From Ochromonas danica (lineage: Eukaryota; Sar; Chrysophyceae; Chromulinales; Chromulinaceae): a stretch of 64,000 nucleotides of DNA. Of the stretch, positions 13,435 to 23,524 are shown one piece after another (the stretch's first letter is position 1; each line of letters starts with the position of its first letter). Location of the stretch: NCBI GenBank assembly GCA_015146655.1, contig VKHL01000097.1:1-64000 (forward strand), given 5' to 3'. The position numbers and the translations under genes were made by a program. Below the pieces are notes generated by a model that had not been told where the DNA came from, searched no databases, and saw only the letters and a program-made list of their open reading frames with translations.

Positions 13435-14136
13435 ATGGATGATCTCGTGGAAGATCTCTTGGCTTCCCATGTTTGTTCTTTCAGAATGGAGCCTTGCGCA
13501 TTCTTTATCAGTTGGTATGGCGTTCTGACTGTCGCTTTTCGTGCCTTCCCTTCTTCAGTGTTTCTCTTCAAACAGGCGCTGCAGGAAGACAGTCGCGCTA
13601 TGGACCGCCTGCCTCTTGAAAACCCTGGTTCGAAGTGGCCAAAGATCTCAATTGCAGCTCTAAAAGATGGCGCAATTCTCTCCCGCGAACAGTTCGAAAA
13701 ACTGCGAGAGATCTGCGCGATGCACAGTGCGGGGCTGGAGAGATGTTCATTTCCCATCAACAGACTGACCCTGGTTGACTTCGATTGCAGATCGCTGGAA
13801 AAAGTGGTATGTAGGAGAGATATAGACCTTTTGCCAAGCGATCCTTCCGACAAGGAGAGCGAGGACGAGGAGCGGTACTCATCTGTCCGTGCTGTCCTCT
13901 CTGAAGCCTCTCTTGACGACTATTTCACGTCAAGGATAGAGAGCTCGAACTCTAATCGTGAGGGCCATTATCGAGATTGGCATCGCGGCCGCACTCTCGT
14001 GGCTTTTCTTCCCTCCGCAGCAGATGCTTTGCGAAGAGAAATCGATTCTCTGCAGACTGCCGTGGAAGAGTCGCTACCAGAACTCTATTCATGGTTTTCT
14101 CTTGCGGATATACACATCACCATCAGAGGGCTCTAA
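13435..14136 (+). CDS. Conserved-looking protein with a 2H-phosphoesterase-like tail
   Basis: A single open frame of 233 codons runs from ATG 13435. Residues near 70 to 110 read SKWPKISIAALKDG and later TLVDFDCRSLEKV. After an acidic linker comes HYRDWHRGRTLVAFLP, a helix, and FSLADIHITIRGL at the very end. The latter half resembles the first half of a 2H (LigT/cyclic phosphodiesterase) domain, in which H-x-T/S after a hydrophobic strand is the first catalytic histidine motif. The second H-x-T/S motif is missing, because the frame stops directly after the first. Sequence beyond 14162, in another frame after a CAG, encodes about 40 plausible residues, so a downstream exon may exist, but no good GT donor is visible. 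The gene points away from dynein across a 186-bp spacer. The function is a tentative suggestion. Confidence 0.5.
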   Translation: MDDLVEDLLASHVCSFRMEPCAFFISWYGVLTVAFRAFPSSVFLFKQALQEDSRAMDRLPLENPGSKWPKISIAALKDGAILSREQFEKLREICAMHSAGLERCSFPINRLTLVDFDCRSLEKVVCRRDIDLLPSDPSDKESEDEERYSSVRAVLSEASLDDYFTSRIESSNSNREGHYRDWHRGRTLVAFLPSAADALRREIDSLQTAVEESLPELYSWFSLADIHITIRGL

Positions 14137-14769
14137 CTCACTGTAGTTTCGTGGTCTTCAGCAAGGTCCAAGGGATTTGCGAACCTTTGCCCCGATTAGT
14201 GATGAGGTGGATGATATTCTTCGCTTTCTTTCTTCTGTTGTTTTCTACAGTATTTGTTCGGTGTTAAACCGGAAAAATGGCTGACGACTTTCTACTTGTA
14301 AAGTTAAAATCAGCAAGGTTAAAGTGTTGGTATTGTTTTTGGTGTTCAGCAGCACCGTTGGAAATCACGCAAATAACAGACAAGGATCAAATACAGAATA
14401 TGATTGAATAGAATTCGACTTCAAACATATTTTGGCGAGTGTTTGTGCTTTGGCGGCTGGAGTTCGCAGTTCGCGCTGCTGCTCTGTGCTGCTGTATTTG
14501 CTGCTGCATGGTGACTGTGAGAGAAGTTGAAACCGCCATGACCAGCAGCAGCAGCAGCAGCAGCGGTTATCTTCCAGTCTTGTCTCTGTTGTGGTCGTTA
14601 CAAATCCTCTTCTAGCGCCGCCCTAGTCTAGCATTCATACCTCTTCACCTGCCCCGAGCCTTCGCTGCTTTGTCTTGAGGAGACAGTTGAGTTCATTTGT
14701 CGCCTCTAAGGACAAGATTGTGTATTGCAAGACTCCGTTTACGTTTTCACTTCAGTTAGCATTCCAGCC
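14137..14769. other. Spacer with CAG run before the EFHC1-like gene
   Basis: This 630-bp stretch contains the 3' end of the upstream gene and the promoter/5' UTR of the EFHC1-like gene. A pure (CAG)7 run lies at about 14543-14564. The pyrimidine-rich part 14580-14700 may be a 5' UTR. The ATCTGG motif found before other genes is not present here. Confidence 0.45.
14543..14564. repeat. (CAG)7 microsatellite
   Basis: A perfect trinucleotide run in untranslated sequence before the EFHC1-like gene. Confidence 0.85.
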
Positions 14770-17702
14770 ATGGCGCTGTCTCAGAGTTTCAGCATGCCTA
14801 ACCTGCCCGGGATGACTCCTGACAAAAGATCGTGGGCTTATGTGAGTGATCTTTTCTTTTCTGTTTACGATCTCTTATCAATGGGCCATTGTCGTTAGAG
14901 GGAAAGGGACGGCTTTAAGCGCACAGCCCCTCTCTCCAGTAGGCCAGGATCCAGTCGTGCAGGATCGCGTCCTGTGAGTCCTTACCTTGAGCGCAGTGAT
15001 ATATTTAACAATAACTCAAGGGAGGTCCTATCGCGACCCATGACGGCCCAGCCTACGTCCATGGGGCGATTACCTTCTCTCCAGACTTTTGGCATGACTG
15101 GAAATCCGAACGTGGCTAGTTTAGGGCTGATGTCGCGTCCCAGCACGGCCAATCCCGCGGGCAGCCGGCCCGGTACTGGGCAGAGCCGACTGCCTCGATA
15201 CGTTGAGACGGACAAACAAACTGCTCGTTTCTACGGTTACTTCTACGAACAGAGACCTTGGGATCACGAAGGACCATTGGGCGAGTCGCGCGTAGAACCA
15301 GCTGTTTGCCGCCAGGTCGTGGTGCATTACTATATTTATGATGATAGTGTGGAGATTAATGAGCCAAAACAACCGAACTCTGGCCTAGTCCAGGGCAACT
15401 TCTTCCGTCGTGGGAAAGTGAACAAGGACAGCGACGGGCAACCTGTTCAGCTCACAGATTTGATACCAGGGAATCAATTGCATATCCTGGGCCAAACATT
15501 CGTTATATACGATGCCGATCAATTTACCCGAGACTACTTCAAGAAGGAGCTCAATATTATTCTTCCTCCGTCATTGAAGCGTCCTGACGGAATGGTAGCA
15601 GAAATGGCAGCACAATACGCAACAGGTCTCGGTGCGCCATTGCAAGCATCTTCAAAGGCCTTTAATACCCGCTCTACCGACTACTTCACAATCAAAGAGG
15701 GTCTGGATAAAACCAACCTATTCCTCAAGTATGATGGCCAGGTGCTTCGCTTTCTAAGTGTAGAAACATCACGACCCTGGCCGCCCTTCTTTCCAGAATT
15801 AGAGGACAAGCTCTTAGCGTCAGGACAGAATGTCCATAATCTCTCAAATGGTCATGGTTTCATCGCATCGGCTAATGTGAAGCGCTATGCTTTCTCTTAC
15901 TACCTTGCATCATCGGAAATGGAAGTTCTTGTGCAGCGTCAGCGTGGTGAGAGGGACCCAGGCATGGATGAGCCCAAGACTTTGCTTAAAAAGACGAAGA
16001 TGCCCAAGAACTGGCGTGAGGTGCAGGGACAGAGTGAGTTACCAGTCTTTTATGATGTTGCAGACTTCCAATGCGGTGCTGTATTGGATATCTACGGGCG
16101 CTACTTCCTTATGGTGGATTGCGACTCTTTTACGAGAAGGTATTTCCAACAAATGGGCCTCCCCCAGCGCCCAGTACCACTCATCTTGGAAGAAGAAGAG
16201 CAGATTATCCAACCCGTGCCTGAAGCGGGAGATGGATTCCTTCCCATTGGTTCGGAAGAGGATACATTGGCAACAGTTTACGGTATGCCGAAGCCGCGAA
16301 AGAACGTCCTAAAGATATATCGCAATCAAGGCCGCCATATCCGTGCCAAGGCGGCGCTATTGACAAATAGCCCTATTGACTCTTCCCGTTTGTTTCTATT
16401 AACATTCTATCTTGAAGATGACACATTGCAAGTCTACGAAGATACTGGACGTAACAGTGGTATTATGGGCGGCACGTTTCTGAAACGTGGGCGCTATCTC
16501 AACGATCTGCCCCCTGATGCTGCCGAGCCGCGATATGTACTTCCCACTGATATTTACCTCGGTAACGTGCTTTGTGTGCAAGGCTATCAGTTCCGAATCA
16601 CTGAAATGGATAATATGAGTTTAAAGTTTTGCGAGAACTATCCTGACGAGTTCCCCATGTCTGACACATTCCGTATTCTTGGACTTATGATGCTGAAGAT
16701 CGTGGAGATGCAAATTAACCTGCGTCCTGTTCTTGCAGCAGCGGACGAGAAAAAGAAAGGATACCTGAACCGCGATAACTTTATTAAAGCGTTGGACTCT
16801 CTGGGACTTTTCGAGGACTTGAATGACCAAGAGATCCTCACTGTCTTGCGTCGCTTCGAGGATAACAATGGCATCATTTACTATGAGGAGATGTCAGACT
16901 TCATCTCCCATGTTTTTTTCCAGCACCAAAGCACAACTGGCTCTCAAATATTGGGCCCTGCGGGTGATGGGCCAGAGGCTAATCGACAGACCAACAAGAA
17001 GAGACCAAATAATCTAGCTGGCTTGACGACTTTTGATTCTTTTGCTAAGGCCGCGCGCTCTCGCACTATTCAATGGAGGCGTACATTGCGCAAAGAGCCA
17101 CACACCATTCCCGGCAAGTGTACGTTAGCCGTTCTCTCCGAGATCTTTGCAAAGAACGGAATGGTGCTCTCTGATGCAGTCATTGATCACATCGAGCAGA
17201 GATACAAAGTGCCTGATGAAGAAGCCCAGCCCATCTTATTGGTAAGATAAGCCATGGCACAGTGCGTGTTTGCTTCCTTTTTATTTTAATTGTGTTTCGT
17301 TGTTTGCGTTTTGATCAGGAGTTGCGCCGCCGCCATGCCTCTGAAGCTGCTTATCACGGTTTAGACGATAAGATACAGCCTAAGCTGGACCAAAGGCAGT
17401 CTCGCTTCCGAAAGAAGTTGATGTCCTCGGCGGCCATTGCAGCGAAGCTGTCGGAGATCCGCAAGAAGGCTTCTGCCACTGCTCCGTAAGATTTTGCACG
17501 TTGGGATGATTTGTCTCACCGCGTGAATTGATTTAACTGCTTTGTCTTGTCTATGCTCCACAGGATTTTTCGTCGATCAAGCACCAGCACAGAACCGTCG
17601 CTGTTTCATGAGGAAGAGAATCGCCAAGCTCTGCTGAGCAACATCCTTGTGGACTATAATAAGCTCTGCGACGACATATTCATCTCGGACTGGCTCTATT
17701 GA
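14770..17702 (+). CDS. EFHC1: EFHC1/Rib72-type axonemal protein, three DM10 domains and EF-hand region
   Basis: Four exons, 14770-14841, 14899-17241, 17319-17485 and 17564-17702 (introns 57, 77 and 78 bp), give 2,721 nt and 906 residues. DM10 domains lie at roughly 130-245 (F-Y-GYFYEQ to FTRDYFKK), 290-445 (ending FTRRYFQQ) and 480-615 (ending SLKFCENYP). An EF-hand pair follows at about 630-700 (ADEKKKGYLNRDNF and a degenerate partner), then a C-terminal helical extension. EFHC1, EFHC2 and algal Rib72 are microtubule inner proteins of the doublet A-tubule. This copy is longer than human EFHC1 (640) because of a Ser/Pro/Arg-rich N-terminus and the C-terminal extension. The first exon (24 codons) was chosen because MPNLPG near the N-terminus is typical of the family. 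It forms a flagellar neighbourhood with the dynein gene. Confidence 0.92.
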
Positions 17703-18048
17703 TTTGCGGTATGAGTCAGACGAGTTTCGAATGTGATGAAGTGAGCGTTACTAGCGATCAAATGGCTCAATTTCTAGATGCCACTATATATGATATTGTT
17801 TTGATTGTCAACCGATTGCCTGCCATGGCGTGATATTGATGATGTAGGTTGTAGTTAGGGGTTCCTTTCTCAATTAATTGATTAATTAGTTAATTCCAGC
17901 CCAGAAGAAAGAGTGCAGGTTCATCATGTGATGTTTATTCTCACAGGTGATATCTAGTGTACACGTCGCTACCTTTGGATTCCTGACGTCTTGTCCACTC
18001 CTAGCAAGTGCCTTGGAAGTAATACGAGATGGAACACATGGAAAGGAG
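17703..18048. other. Convergent 3' spacer
   Basis: This lies between the convergent stops of the EFHC1-like and HDHD3-like genes. It contains the AT palindromic run AATTAATTGATTAATTAGTT near 17872 and no open frame with coding character. It is presumably two 3' UTRs. Confidence 0.45.
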
Positions 18049-18913
18049 CTAGACTGCACGCTGGCGTTGCAGAAAGCGTTGCACCTGACGCAGCGAGGAG
18101 ACAGAGCCTTCGCCCTCCCAGGCCTCTCCATTCGCATCGTCTGCTCCCTGAGCGACGCCACTGGAGCGATCGACGAGCACGGCGTTGAAACCTGCGCGAA
18201 TGGCTCCCTCGAAGTCCTCCTCGCCATGGTCTCCCACATGGAGCACTTCCTCTCGCAACAGGCCCTCGGCGCCGGGAAGAACGCTTAGTCTCTCAAAGAG
18301 ATGATCAAAAGCCTGCTTGCTGGGCTTGGCATGACCAATTTGCTGGCAAGAGAGCGCAACCTGCACCTTGTCAAGCAGCCCAAATGGCTCCAATAGATCC
18401 ACTGTCCGCTTCGAAGAGTTGGTCAGCACGCCCACCTACAGAACAAGCAGAGAGTTGAGTTGTCTGCAGTAGATCTCCTCTAGAGTGGAGTTGGCAAACT
18501 ACTTTTAGCCCGTGACGATGTGCGAAATCCAATAGCGAGGTTGCGTCCTCGAAGAGCGTGTAGGCCTCCTCGCGGCCATAAAAGCTGTAGACTTCTTCCA
18601 AGAAGTGGGCCATCTGGCGATCCTTCACGGGAGGCGAGGGCAGAGGCAGACTGCTCAGCAACGTCTGGCGGGCAGTCTCCTTCCACCAAGCCTCCTCGCT
18701 CACTCCGTGGTGCGCACCATAGCACGGGAAGCGCTGCCACTGCTGGCGAAAGGCCGAGGAGAATGAGGACTGCAAGTCCTCCGCCTTAGGCAATGGCGTC
18801 AGACCCACAGCCTCGGCACAGTTCCGATAAGTCACTCCCATAGGACAGCGAAATGTCAACAACGTCCCCGTGACATCGAGAAGAAGAGCTCGAACAGGTC
18901 TTCCTTCTTTCAT
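18049..18913 (-). CDS. HAD-like hydrolase, HDHD3 type
   Basis: Two exons, 18913-18503 and 18435-18049, with one 67-bp intron, give 265 residues (human HDHD3 has 251). HAD motif I is LLLDVTGTLL, with the nucleophile Asp kept and the usual second Asp replaced by Thr. Motif II is VLTNSS, motif III is the Lys of GHAKPSKQAF, and motif IV is HVGDHGEEDFEGA. The cap domain fills residues 25-110. Loss of the second motif-I acid, the general acid/base in phosphatases, is also seen in HDHD3, whose substrate is not known to me, so phosphatase activity should not be assumed. The intron splits the frame between GLK and VGVLTNSS and is unambiguous. Confidence 0.85.
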
Positions 18914-19159
18914 CCAATATTACAGTATTGTTGATATATCTACTATGTACTGTATATACTATACACTGCTATACTACGGTGTATATATAGCACAGTAGTT
19001 GTCTAGTTGTACTATCTACACTTCTAGTAGACTATAAGTAGTACTACTGCAGCTGTCGTCTATCTTATTGAAGGTTGTCTTGACGCGTAATATTATTGTC
19101 TTGCGTTGGACACACCATGCAGTCTAGACTGTTACATCGCTCTACAACTGTACAGACTG
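18914..19159. repeat. Low-complexity TA/TAC-rich spacer
   Basis: The stretch 18925-19050 is built from short pieces such as TATACTGTATATACTATAC, ACTGTA and AGTAGTACTACT. It is rich in TA, GTAC and CTAG and partly self-complementary. It is probably promoter sequence for the HDHD3-like gene plus the tail of the thioredoxin gene. A very similar stretch lies at 24715-24860. Confidence 0.5.
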
Positions 19160-19724
19160 CTAAGCCGATCGCCATAGAGACAACGCGTTCCGAACATTGC
19201 GACTCTCTCGCATGACTGTGAGACGCGCATCGCTGTCAATCACTGCGCCAGTGGCGGGGTCCACTATGAGGAGAGCGGGGATACCCCTCACACGGAATGC
19301 CTGAGAGAGAGCATCACGCACGTCGTCCTCCTCAAAGGGCACCGCCACCCAAGGCATCTCCTTGATGAAATAAGAGCGAAAGTCTTCCTTTGATTGATCG
19401 CTCGTGACGAAGACGATCTCCAAGCCGCCCTTCTCCAGCGCCTGCGCTTCTCTGTAGAAGTCTGCCAGCAGAGGAGTGAAGTTACGACACGGAGGACACT
19501 GTGGACAAGCAAGGCATGGCATCAGAGCGACAACAGCGTTAGCGTGAGGAGGCGAAGGAGGTGGCGAGGAGGTGCAGGCTACCCACCCAGTGCGCGGAGA
19601 AGTAGAGGCCCAGAAGGCGCTTGCTGGCCAGCACATCCGCAGTCTCTTTCATCGCCAACTCCACTGGACGATCGCCAGATTTCACGAGCAAGCGATCCCC
19701 CAAGTTCTTCGACGCCCACGCCAT
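19160..19724 (-). CDS. Tryparedoxin/nucleoredoxin-like thioredoxin
   Basis: Exons 19724-19587 and 19498-19160 (intron 88 bp) give 158 residues. The intron falls exactly inside the active site: exon 1 ends with the Trp codon and exon 2 begins CPPC, restoring the WCPPC motif of tryparedoxins and nucleoredoxins (Trp46-Cys50). FTPLLADFY follows the active site, IVFVTSDQS and a PWVAVPFE strand come next, and the cis-Pro is in RGIPALLIVD. The protein would reduce disulfides of partner proteins; no targeting signal is clear. Upstream in-frame ATGs exist at 19754 and 19778, but both sit inside CCAGATGTC copies of the motif that elsewhere lies before the start codon, so 19724 (MAWASKNL) was chosen. 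Confidence 0.85.
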
Positions 19725-19749
19725 CTTCTCTTTCCTTTCAAGTTGTTCT

Positions 19750-19782
19750 GACATCTGGTAATTTAGGTATTTGGACATCTGG
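19750..19782 (-). promoter_or_regulatory. ATCTGG/CCAGAT motif pair, thioredoxin gene
   Basis: Two exact copies of GACATCTGG (plus strand) lie 24 bp apart, 26-58 bp before the chosen start codon. This is one of nine motif clusters in the window. The promoter role is inferred from recurrence and position. Confidence 0.5.
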
Positions 19783-19959
19783 GGAAGGGGTTGTAAGTTG
19801 TTAAGATGCAATGCGATGCCCAACTAATCAATCAAACCAAACAATCAACCAAACCAATCAAGTCAATCAAACAGTTAAATAATGTGAACGAAGCAGAAGC
19901 ACAAGAAGAAGACGGAGGCATAAAAGGGTAATGGTAACTAAGGTTTACAATGACTTCCT

Positions 19960-21819
19960 CTAGTGACTCACTGCCGAGTACGCCTTGCCGTAGTTGACTG
20001 TTGGGTGTCGATAGCGACTGGCCTTGAGCGCAGGGAAGACGTCCGCGACCTCCTCCACCACCTTCTCGGCCGCCTGCTGCAGCTGCTCGCGACTTCGAGG
20101 AAACACCAAACGATCGCGAGTCTCTTCTCTCTGCCGCAGGATGGCCAGATTCTGCGCGACCTCGTCCAAAGGCTGCAGGCTCCAGTCAATGAATCGCTCG
20201 GGACGGAAGGCTTCGCGCAGAGGATCTTTCTTGGGAGGCGCAGTGGACCTTCGGCGCTTCGTGGCGACCATCGCCACGCCAGGATTCTTGATGGACAGTG
20301 GCAACATCAACATCTCTCTGGCGAACTCGCTTCGACGCTTCTCGTTCAGCAGGCGCAGCGGATTGGCAAAGCGACCTCCTCCTCCTCCTCCTCCTTCTCG
20401 CAAAGAAGCGACTCGGGCCTTCGCTTTCTGTCGCGCAACTACTGCGCGAGGAATGACCTGCACCTTCTCAGTCGCTGCGCCGAGCTTCTCGTCAAAGAGG
20501 AAGACGTCATCGGAGCGCAGAGCGAGCACATCTTGGCGATGATCTCTCAGGCCGAAGGGGTGATGCAGGAAGACGTGGAATGAGATGTCGACAGGCTTGC
20601 GCACGCCCCGAGGGAGAACGCCCAAGAGGCGAAAGCCCACCTCTCTATTGCGCACGTAGTCGTCCAAGCTCTCCGACAGATCGCGCAAAGTCGATCCCGC
20701 GTCCCACAAGCCCGGCGGCACTTCAGAGGGACAGAGCGCTCGGACAGAGGACTTGAAGCGAGACAGCGCACGGCTGCGGATGTCATGCAAGTCGTCCATG
20801 ACATGGATGGTGACCTCGAGTTCCTCCGTGACGAGCTTGTTGAAGAATTGGGCGACCTCGTTGCGCAGGAGAGCGACTTGTCGGTCGAAGAGACGGCGCA
20901 GAGGCGCTGAGCTGAAGACTTGGTGGCGCAGGTCTCTCTCCACCTGCTGCGCGACACTGGTCTCATTGATCATCGACCGAATCTTCTCCGTCCCCTTCTG
21001 CATCACGGAGTGGACGGTCTGCGCGAAGTGGGCGGGAGACTCGGGATGGTTCAGCACGGAGAGACTGCGGGACAGCGCCTCTTGCACTTCCCGCAGCGCC
21101 ACCGCCACAGCCTCGCGTCTTCTCTGTCCTAAAGACAGATCTGCTCCGAGCGTGGAGATAGAGAGGCGAGAGGAGGAGGGGGTGTGCAGCAGCAAGGAGC
21201 CGTTGACCAGCGCGGAGAGCGGCTGCGGCGACAATTGCTGCAGAGCGCCCACACTCTCCTGCAGCACCGCCTCCGCCATTCCGCTTCTATTCAGCACGAA
21301 GATGCGCGGCGCGATGTCATTGAGCGTCGTCGCCTTCTGTGAAGTGTCGCAGAGCTGCGCGGCGTCCCAAGCCTCAGACAGCAGCCGCTGCACTCGCTCA
21401 GCCAGCCTGCCGCTCTGCACGACCAGCATGAGAGCCTTCTTCTCTCCCTCGGGCGCTTTTCGCTGCGCCAACGAGCGGATGGCGTTGGTGACGCGATAGA
21501 CGGCAGCCTCCTCGTTGAAGAGCAGCGCGCTGTCGAGGAAGACGACCGCGGCGTCGCTGGCCGGGGCGATCTGGTCATCCGCCGCCGCCTGCACCGCCCA
21601 AACTACACTTGAGTTCCCACTGTCGTAAAGAGACAGATTCTTCTCGGCGATAGAGTCCAGCAGGGAGGGCTGGCCCAGCAATCCGTGCAGTAGAGGGAAG
21701 GAACGATCATCACTGCCAAAGACGCTCACTACAATTGCTGATAGCTCCGTCTCCACATCAGCCAGCACACGTGAGAGGGATAGAGCGCATAGGAATAGGA
21801 AGAGCAGCAGGCAGTGCAT
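19960..21819 (-). CDS. Secretory-pathway protein of unknown function
   Basis: A single exon encodes 619 residues. The start is the only ATG before the body of the frame; earlier codons of the open frame are non-ATG. It gives a clean signal peptide (MHCLLLFLFLCALSLSRVLA). Several N-glycosylation sites (NLS, NSS, NRS, NGS, NET) fit a lumenal or exported protein. The middle (250-430) is helical and charged, including DDLHDIRSRALSRFKSSVR. A FHVFLHHPFGLRDHRQDV block near 470 looks conserved, and a short poly-Gly stretch precedes a basic C-terminal region. I do not recognise the family. No catalytic motif, KDEL-like end or second membrane segment is visible. It is divergent from the gene at 22090 across 270 bp. 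Confidence 0.75.
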   Translation of the reverse strand: MHCLLLFLFLCALSLSRVLADVETELSAIVVSVFGSDDRSFPLLHGLLGQPSLLDSIAEKNLSLYDSGNSSVVWAVQAAADDQIAPASDAAVVFLDSALLFNEEAAVYRVTNAIRSLAQRKAPEGEKKALMLVVQSGRLAERVQRLLSEAWDAAQLCDTSQKATTLNDIAPRIFVLNRSGMAEAVLQESVGALQQLSPQPLSALVNGSLLLHTPSSSRLSISTLGADLSLGQRRREAVAVALREVQEALSRSLSVLNHPESPAHFAQTVHSVMQKGTEKIRSMINETSVAQQVERDLRHQVFSSAPLRRLFDRQVALLRNEVAQFFNKLVTEELEVTIHVMDDLHDIRSRALSRFKSSVRALCPSEVPPGLWDAGSTLRDLSESLDDYVRNREVGFRLLGVLPRGVRKPVDISFHVFLHHPFGLRDHRQDVLALRSDDVFLFDEKLGAATEKVQVIPRAVVARQKAKARVASLREGGGGGGGRFANPLRLLNEKRRSEFAREMLMLPLSIKNPGVAMVATKRRRSTAPPKKDPLREAFRPERFIDWSLQPLDEVAQNLAILRQREETRDRLVFPRSREQLQQAAEKVVEEVADVFPALKASRYRHPTVNYGKAYSAVSH

Positions 21820-22089
21820 GGAATTCGACGCGATGCCTTCTGCGAGAAGTGCCGAGCTGTGGCTGCAAGCAGCAAGAGCCCTCCCCGCGCCCACTAATGA
21901 TAACTGAAAAACACTGTCTGCTCAGTGCGAAAGTCTGTTTTTAGCAATCAAGAAACGCCTTGGTTTGAATCATCTCTCACATCACAGCAGACAGTCCACA
22001 GTGACACTATCGGCTATCACACAGTGACTGACTGACTGACTGACTGACTGACTGAGTAGTCTCTGAGTAGTCTCTGAGTGAGCAGAGTG
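21820..22089. repeat. Divergent promoter with (GACT)n run
   Basis: The spacer between two divergent starts holds a perfect GACT tetranucleotide run (about 22026-22054). Two copies of an 11-bp TAGTCTCTGAG-like unit follow directly, only 35 bp before the plus-strand ATG. These repeats are probably within the plus gene's 5' UTR or core promoter. Confidence 0.6.
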
Positions 22090-22987
22090 ATGGTGATTCA
22101 GAGTGCCTTGCGCCATTTTCTTCTGGTGGCCGCAGTGCTGGCCTGCCTGCTGTTCGTGTGGCCGGACCTCTTCGAGGGCGTTGCCATGCAGTCCCAGCAG
22201 GTCCACTACCACCCCACCTCCTCCTCCACAGGAATGACACCATTAGCTGCTGAAGAAGAAGGCAGTGCTCCTCTTCAAGACGAGGCAGCGCGGTATCCCT
22301 CTCCTCCTCCTCCTGCTCCTCCTGCTCCTCCTTCTCTGTGGGACTGCCCGAAGTGTGAGGCGGAGAGCGAAGCCTCTCAGGTGACCACCTCACAGCCACC
22401 CTTCGCTTGTCTTCCCTTGGCTTGTCTTAGTCTTCTGTGTGTAGCCGCGGCTGCTGGAGGTGGTGGCCAATGAGGAGCGCTACCTCTTGCTGCTCTCCTC
22501 GCTGACTGAGAGATACCTCGCCAACAAGGCGCTCGAGTTCTGCGTGGAGCGCTTGAAGCTCAGCCTTGACGAGGCCGTCGCGAAGTGTCAGGATCCAGTG
22601 CGGTCGCACCTCTTGAAGGAGGCCGAGGCCATGAGGCAGGAAGCAGCGCAGGAGGAGGAGGAGGAGGAGGAGGGCAAGGCTTCTCTCAGGCCAGCAGGCC
22701 AGCGCCGACTCTTCCGCGAGGGCGGGAAGGACTTCTTGAGGCTGTCCATCACAGGCCGCGGAGACTTCGTGCTCTCTCTCGATGGCGAGGTGGAGGTGGA
22801 GGAGGTGGCGCGGCGATTCTGTCGAGAGCACGCCGAGGCCTTCGCGCTAGTCGAGCCTGCCGACCTCTCCGCCTGCACACTAGCCGTTAGAGACCACATC
22901 AACCTCGTGGTTCAGGAGGAGGAGGAGGAGGAGGAGCTCAAGAAGGTCGCAGACAGCTCCTCTACCCTCCAGCCAGATCAAGTGTAG
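22090..22987 (+). CDS. Single-pass membrane protein, acidic, function unknown
   Basis: Exons 22090-22380 and 22445-22987 (intron 64 bp) give 277 residues. An N-terminal hydrophobic segment (HFLLVAAVLACLLFVWPDLF) is either a signal anchor or a signal peptide. It is followed by a Pro-rich linker and a CPKC pair, then a helical region (VVANEERYLLLLSSLTERYLANKALEF). Two poly-Glu runs flank FLRLSITGRGDFVLSLDGEVEVEEVARRFCREH, a small alpha/beta-looking domain. I do not recognise the family. The in-frame (GAG)n runs look like recent trinucleotide expansions. Confidence 0.72.
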
Positions 22988-22990
22988 CCA

Positions 22991-23070
22991 TGTTGAAGTC
23001 TAACTGGTCTTGTTGAAGTCTACCTAGTCATATTGAAGTGTAATTCGTAATGTTGAAGTCTACTTAGTTA
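22991..23070 (+). repeat. 20-bp tandem repeat, 4 copies
   Basis: Four consecutive 20-bp units of the form TGTTGAAGTCTACCTAGTCA occupy exactly 22991-23070, with a few substitutions each. They begin 4 bp after the preceding stop codon, so they lie in that gene's 3' UTR. Confidence 0.85.
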
Positions 23071-23137
23071 CCATCCACTGTACCTCTAGTCTAGCACAAA
23101 CACAAACCAGCAGTGGGGGGAGGGGGTAGAAGCATAG

Positions 23138-23524
23138 TTAACTTAACATAGTCACAGCTAACATGGTTAACTTAACATAGTCACAGCTAACATGGTTAAC
23201 TTAACATAGTCACAGCTAACATGGTTAACTTAACATAATCATAGCTAACATGGTTAACTTAACATAGTCACAGCTAACATGGTTAACTTAACATAGTCAC
23301 AGCTAACATGGTTAACTTAACATAGTCACAGCTAACATGGTTAACTTAACATAGTCACAGCTAACATGGTTAACTTAACATAGTCATAGCTAACATGGTT
23401 AACTTAACATAGTCACAGCTAACATGGTTAACTTAACATAGTCATAGCTAACATGGTTAACTTAACATAGTCACAGCTAACATGGTTAACTTAACATAGT
23501 CATAGCTAACATGGTTAACTTAAC
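23138..23524. repeat. 29-bp minisatellite, 13.3 copies
   Basis: The unit starts TTAACTTAACATAG and ends CTAACATGG. Thirteen full units start at 23138, 23167 and so on every 29 bp, and the array ends with a 10-bp partial unit at 23515-23524. Variation is almost limited to CACAG versus CATAG. The high identity points to recent expansion. The partial unit overlaps the stop codon of REXO4 (23520-23522). Confidence 0.97.

Noticed and set aside
13359-13853. Minus-strand ORF opposite the 2H-like gene
   Set aside because: The plus-strand frame has conserved-looking blocks (KWPKISIAALKDG, DIHITIRGL). The minus frame is low-complexity Ser/Arg sequence without motifs.
20024-21499. Long plus-strand ORFs opposite the secretory protein gene
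   Set aside because: GC-rich coding sequence gives open antisense frames. They are Arg/Ser-rich with no recognisable features, while the minus frame has a signal peptide and glycosylation sites.
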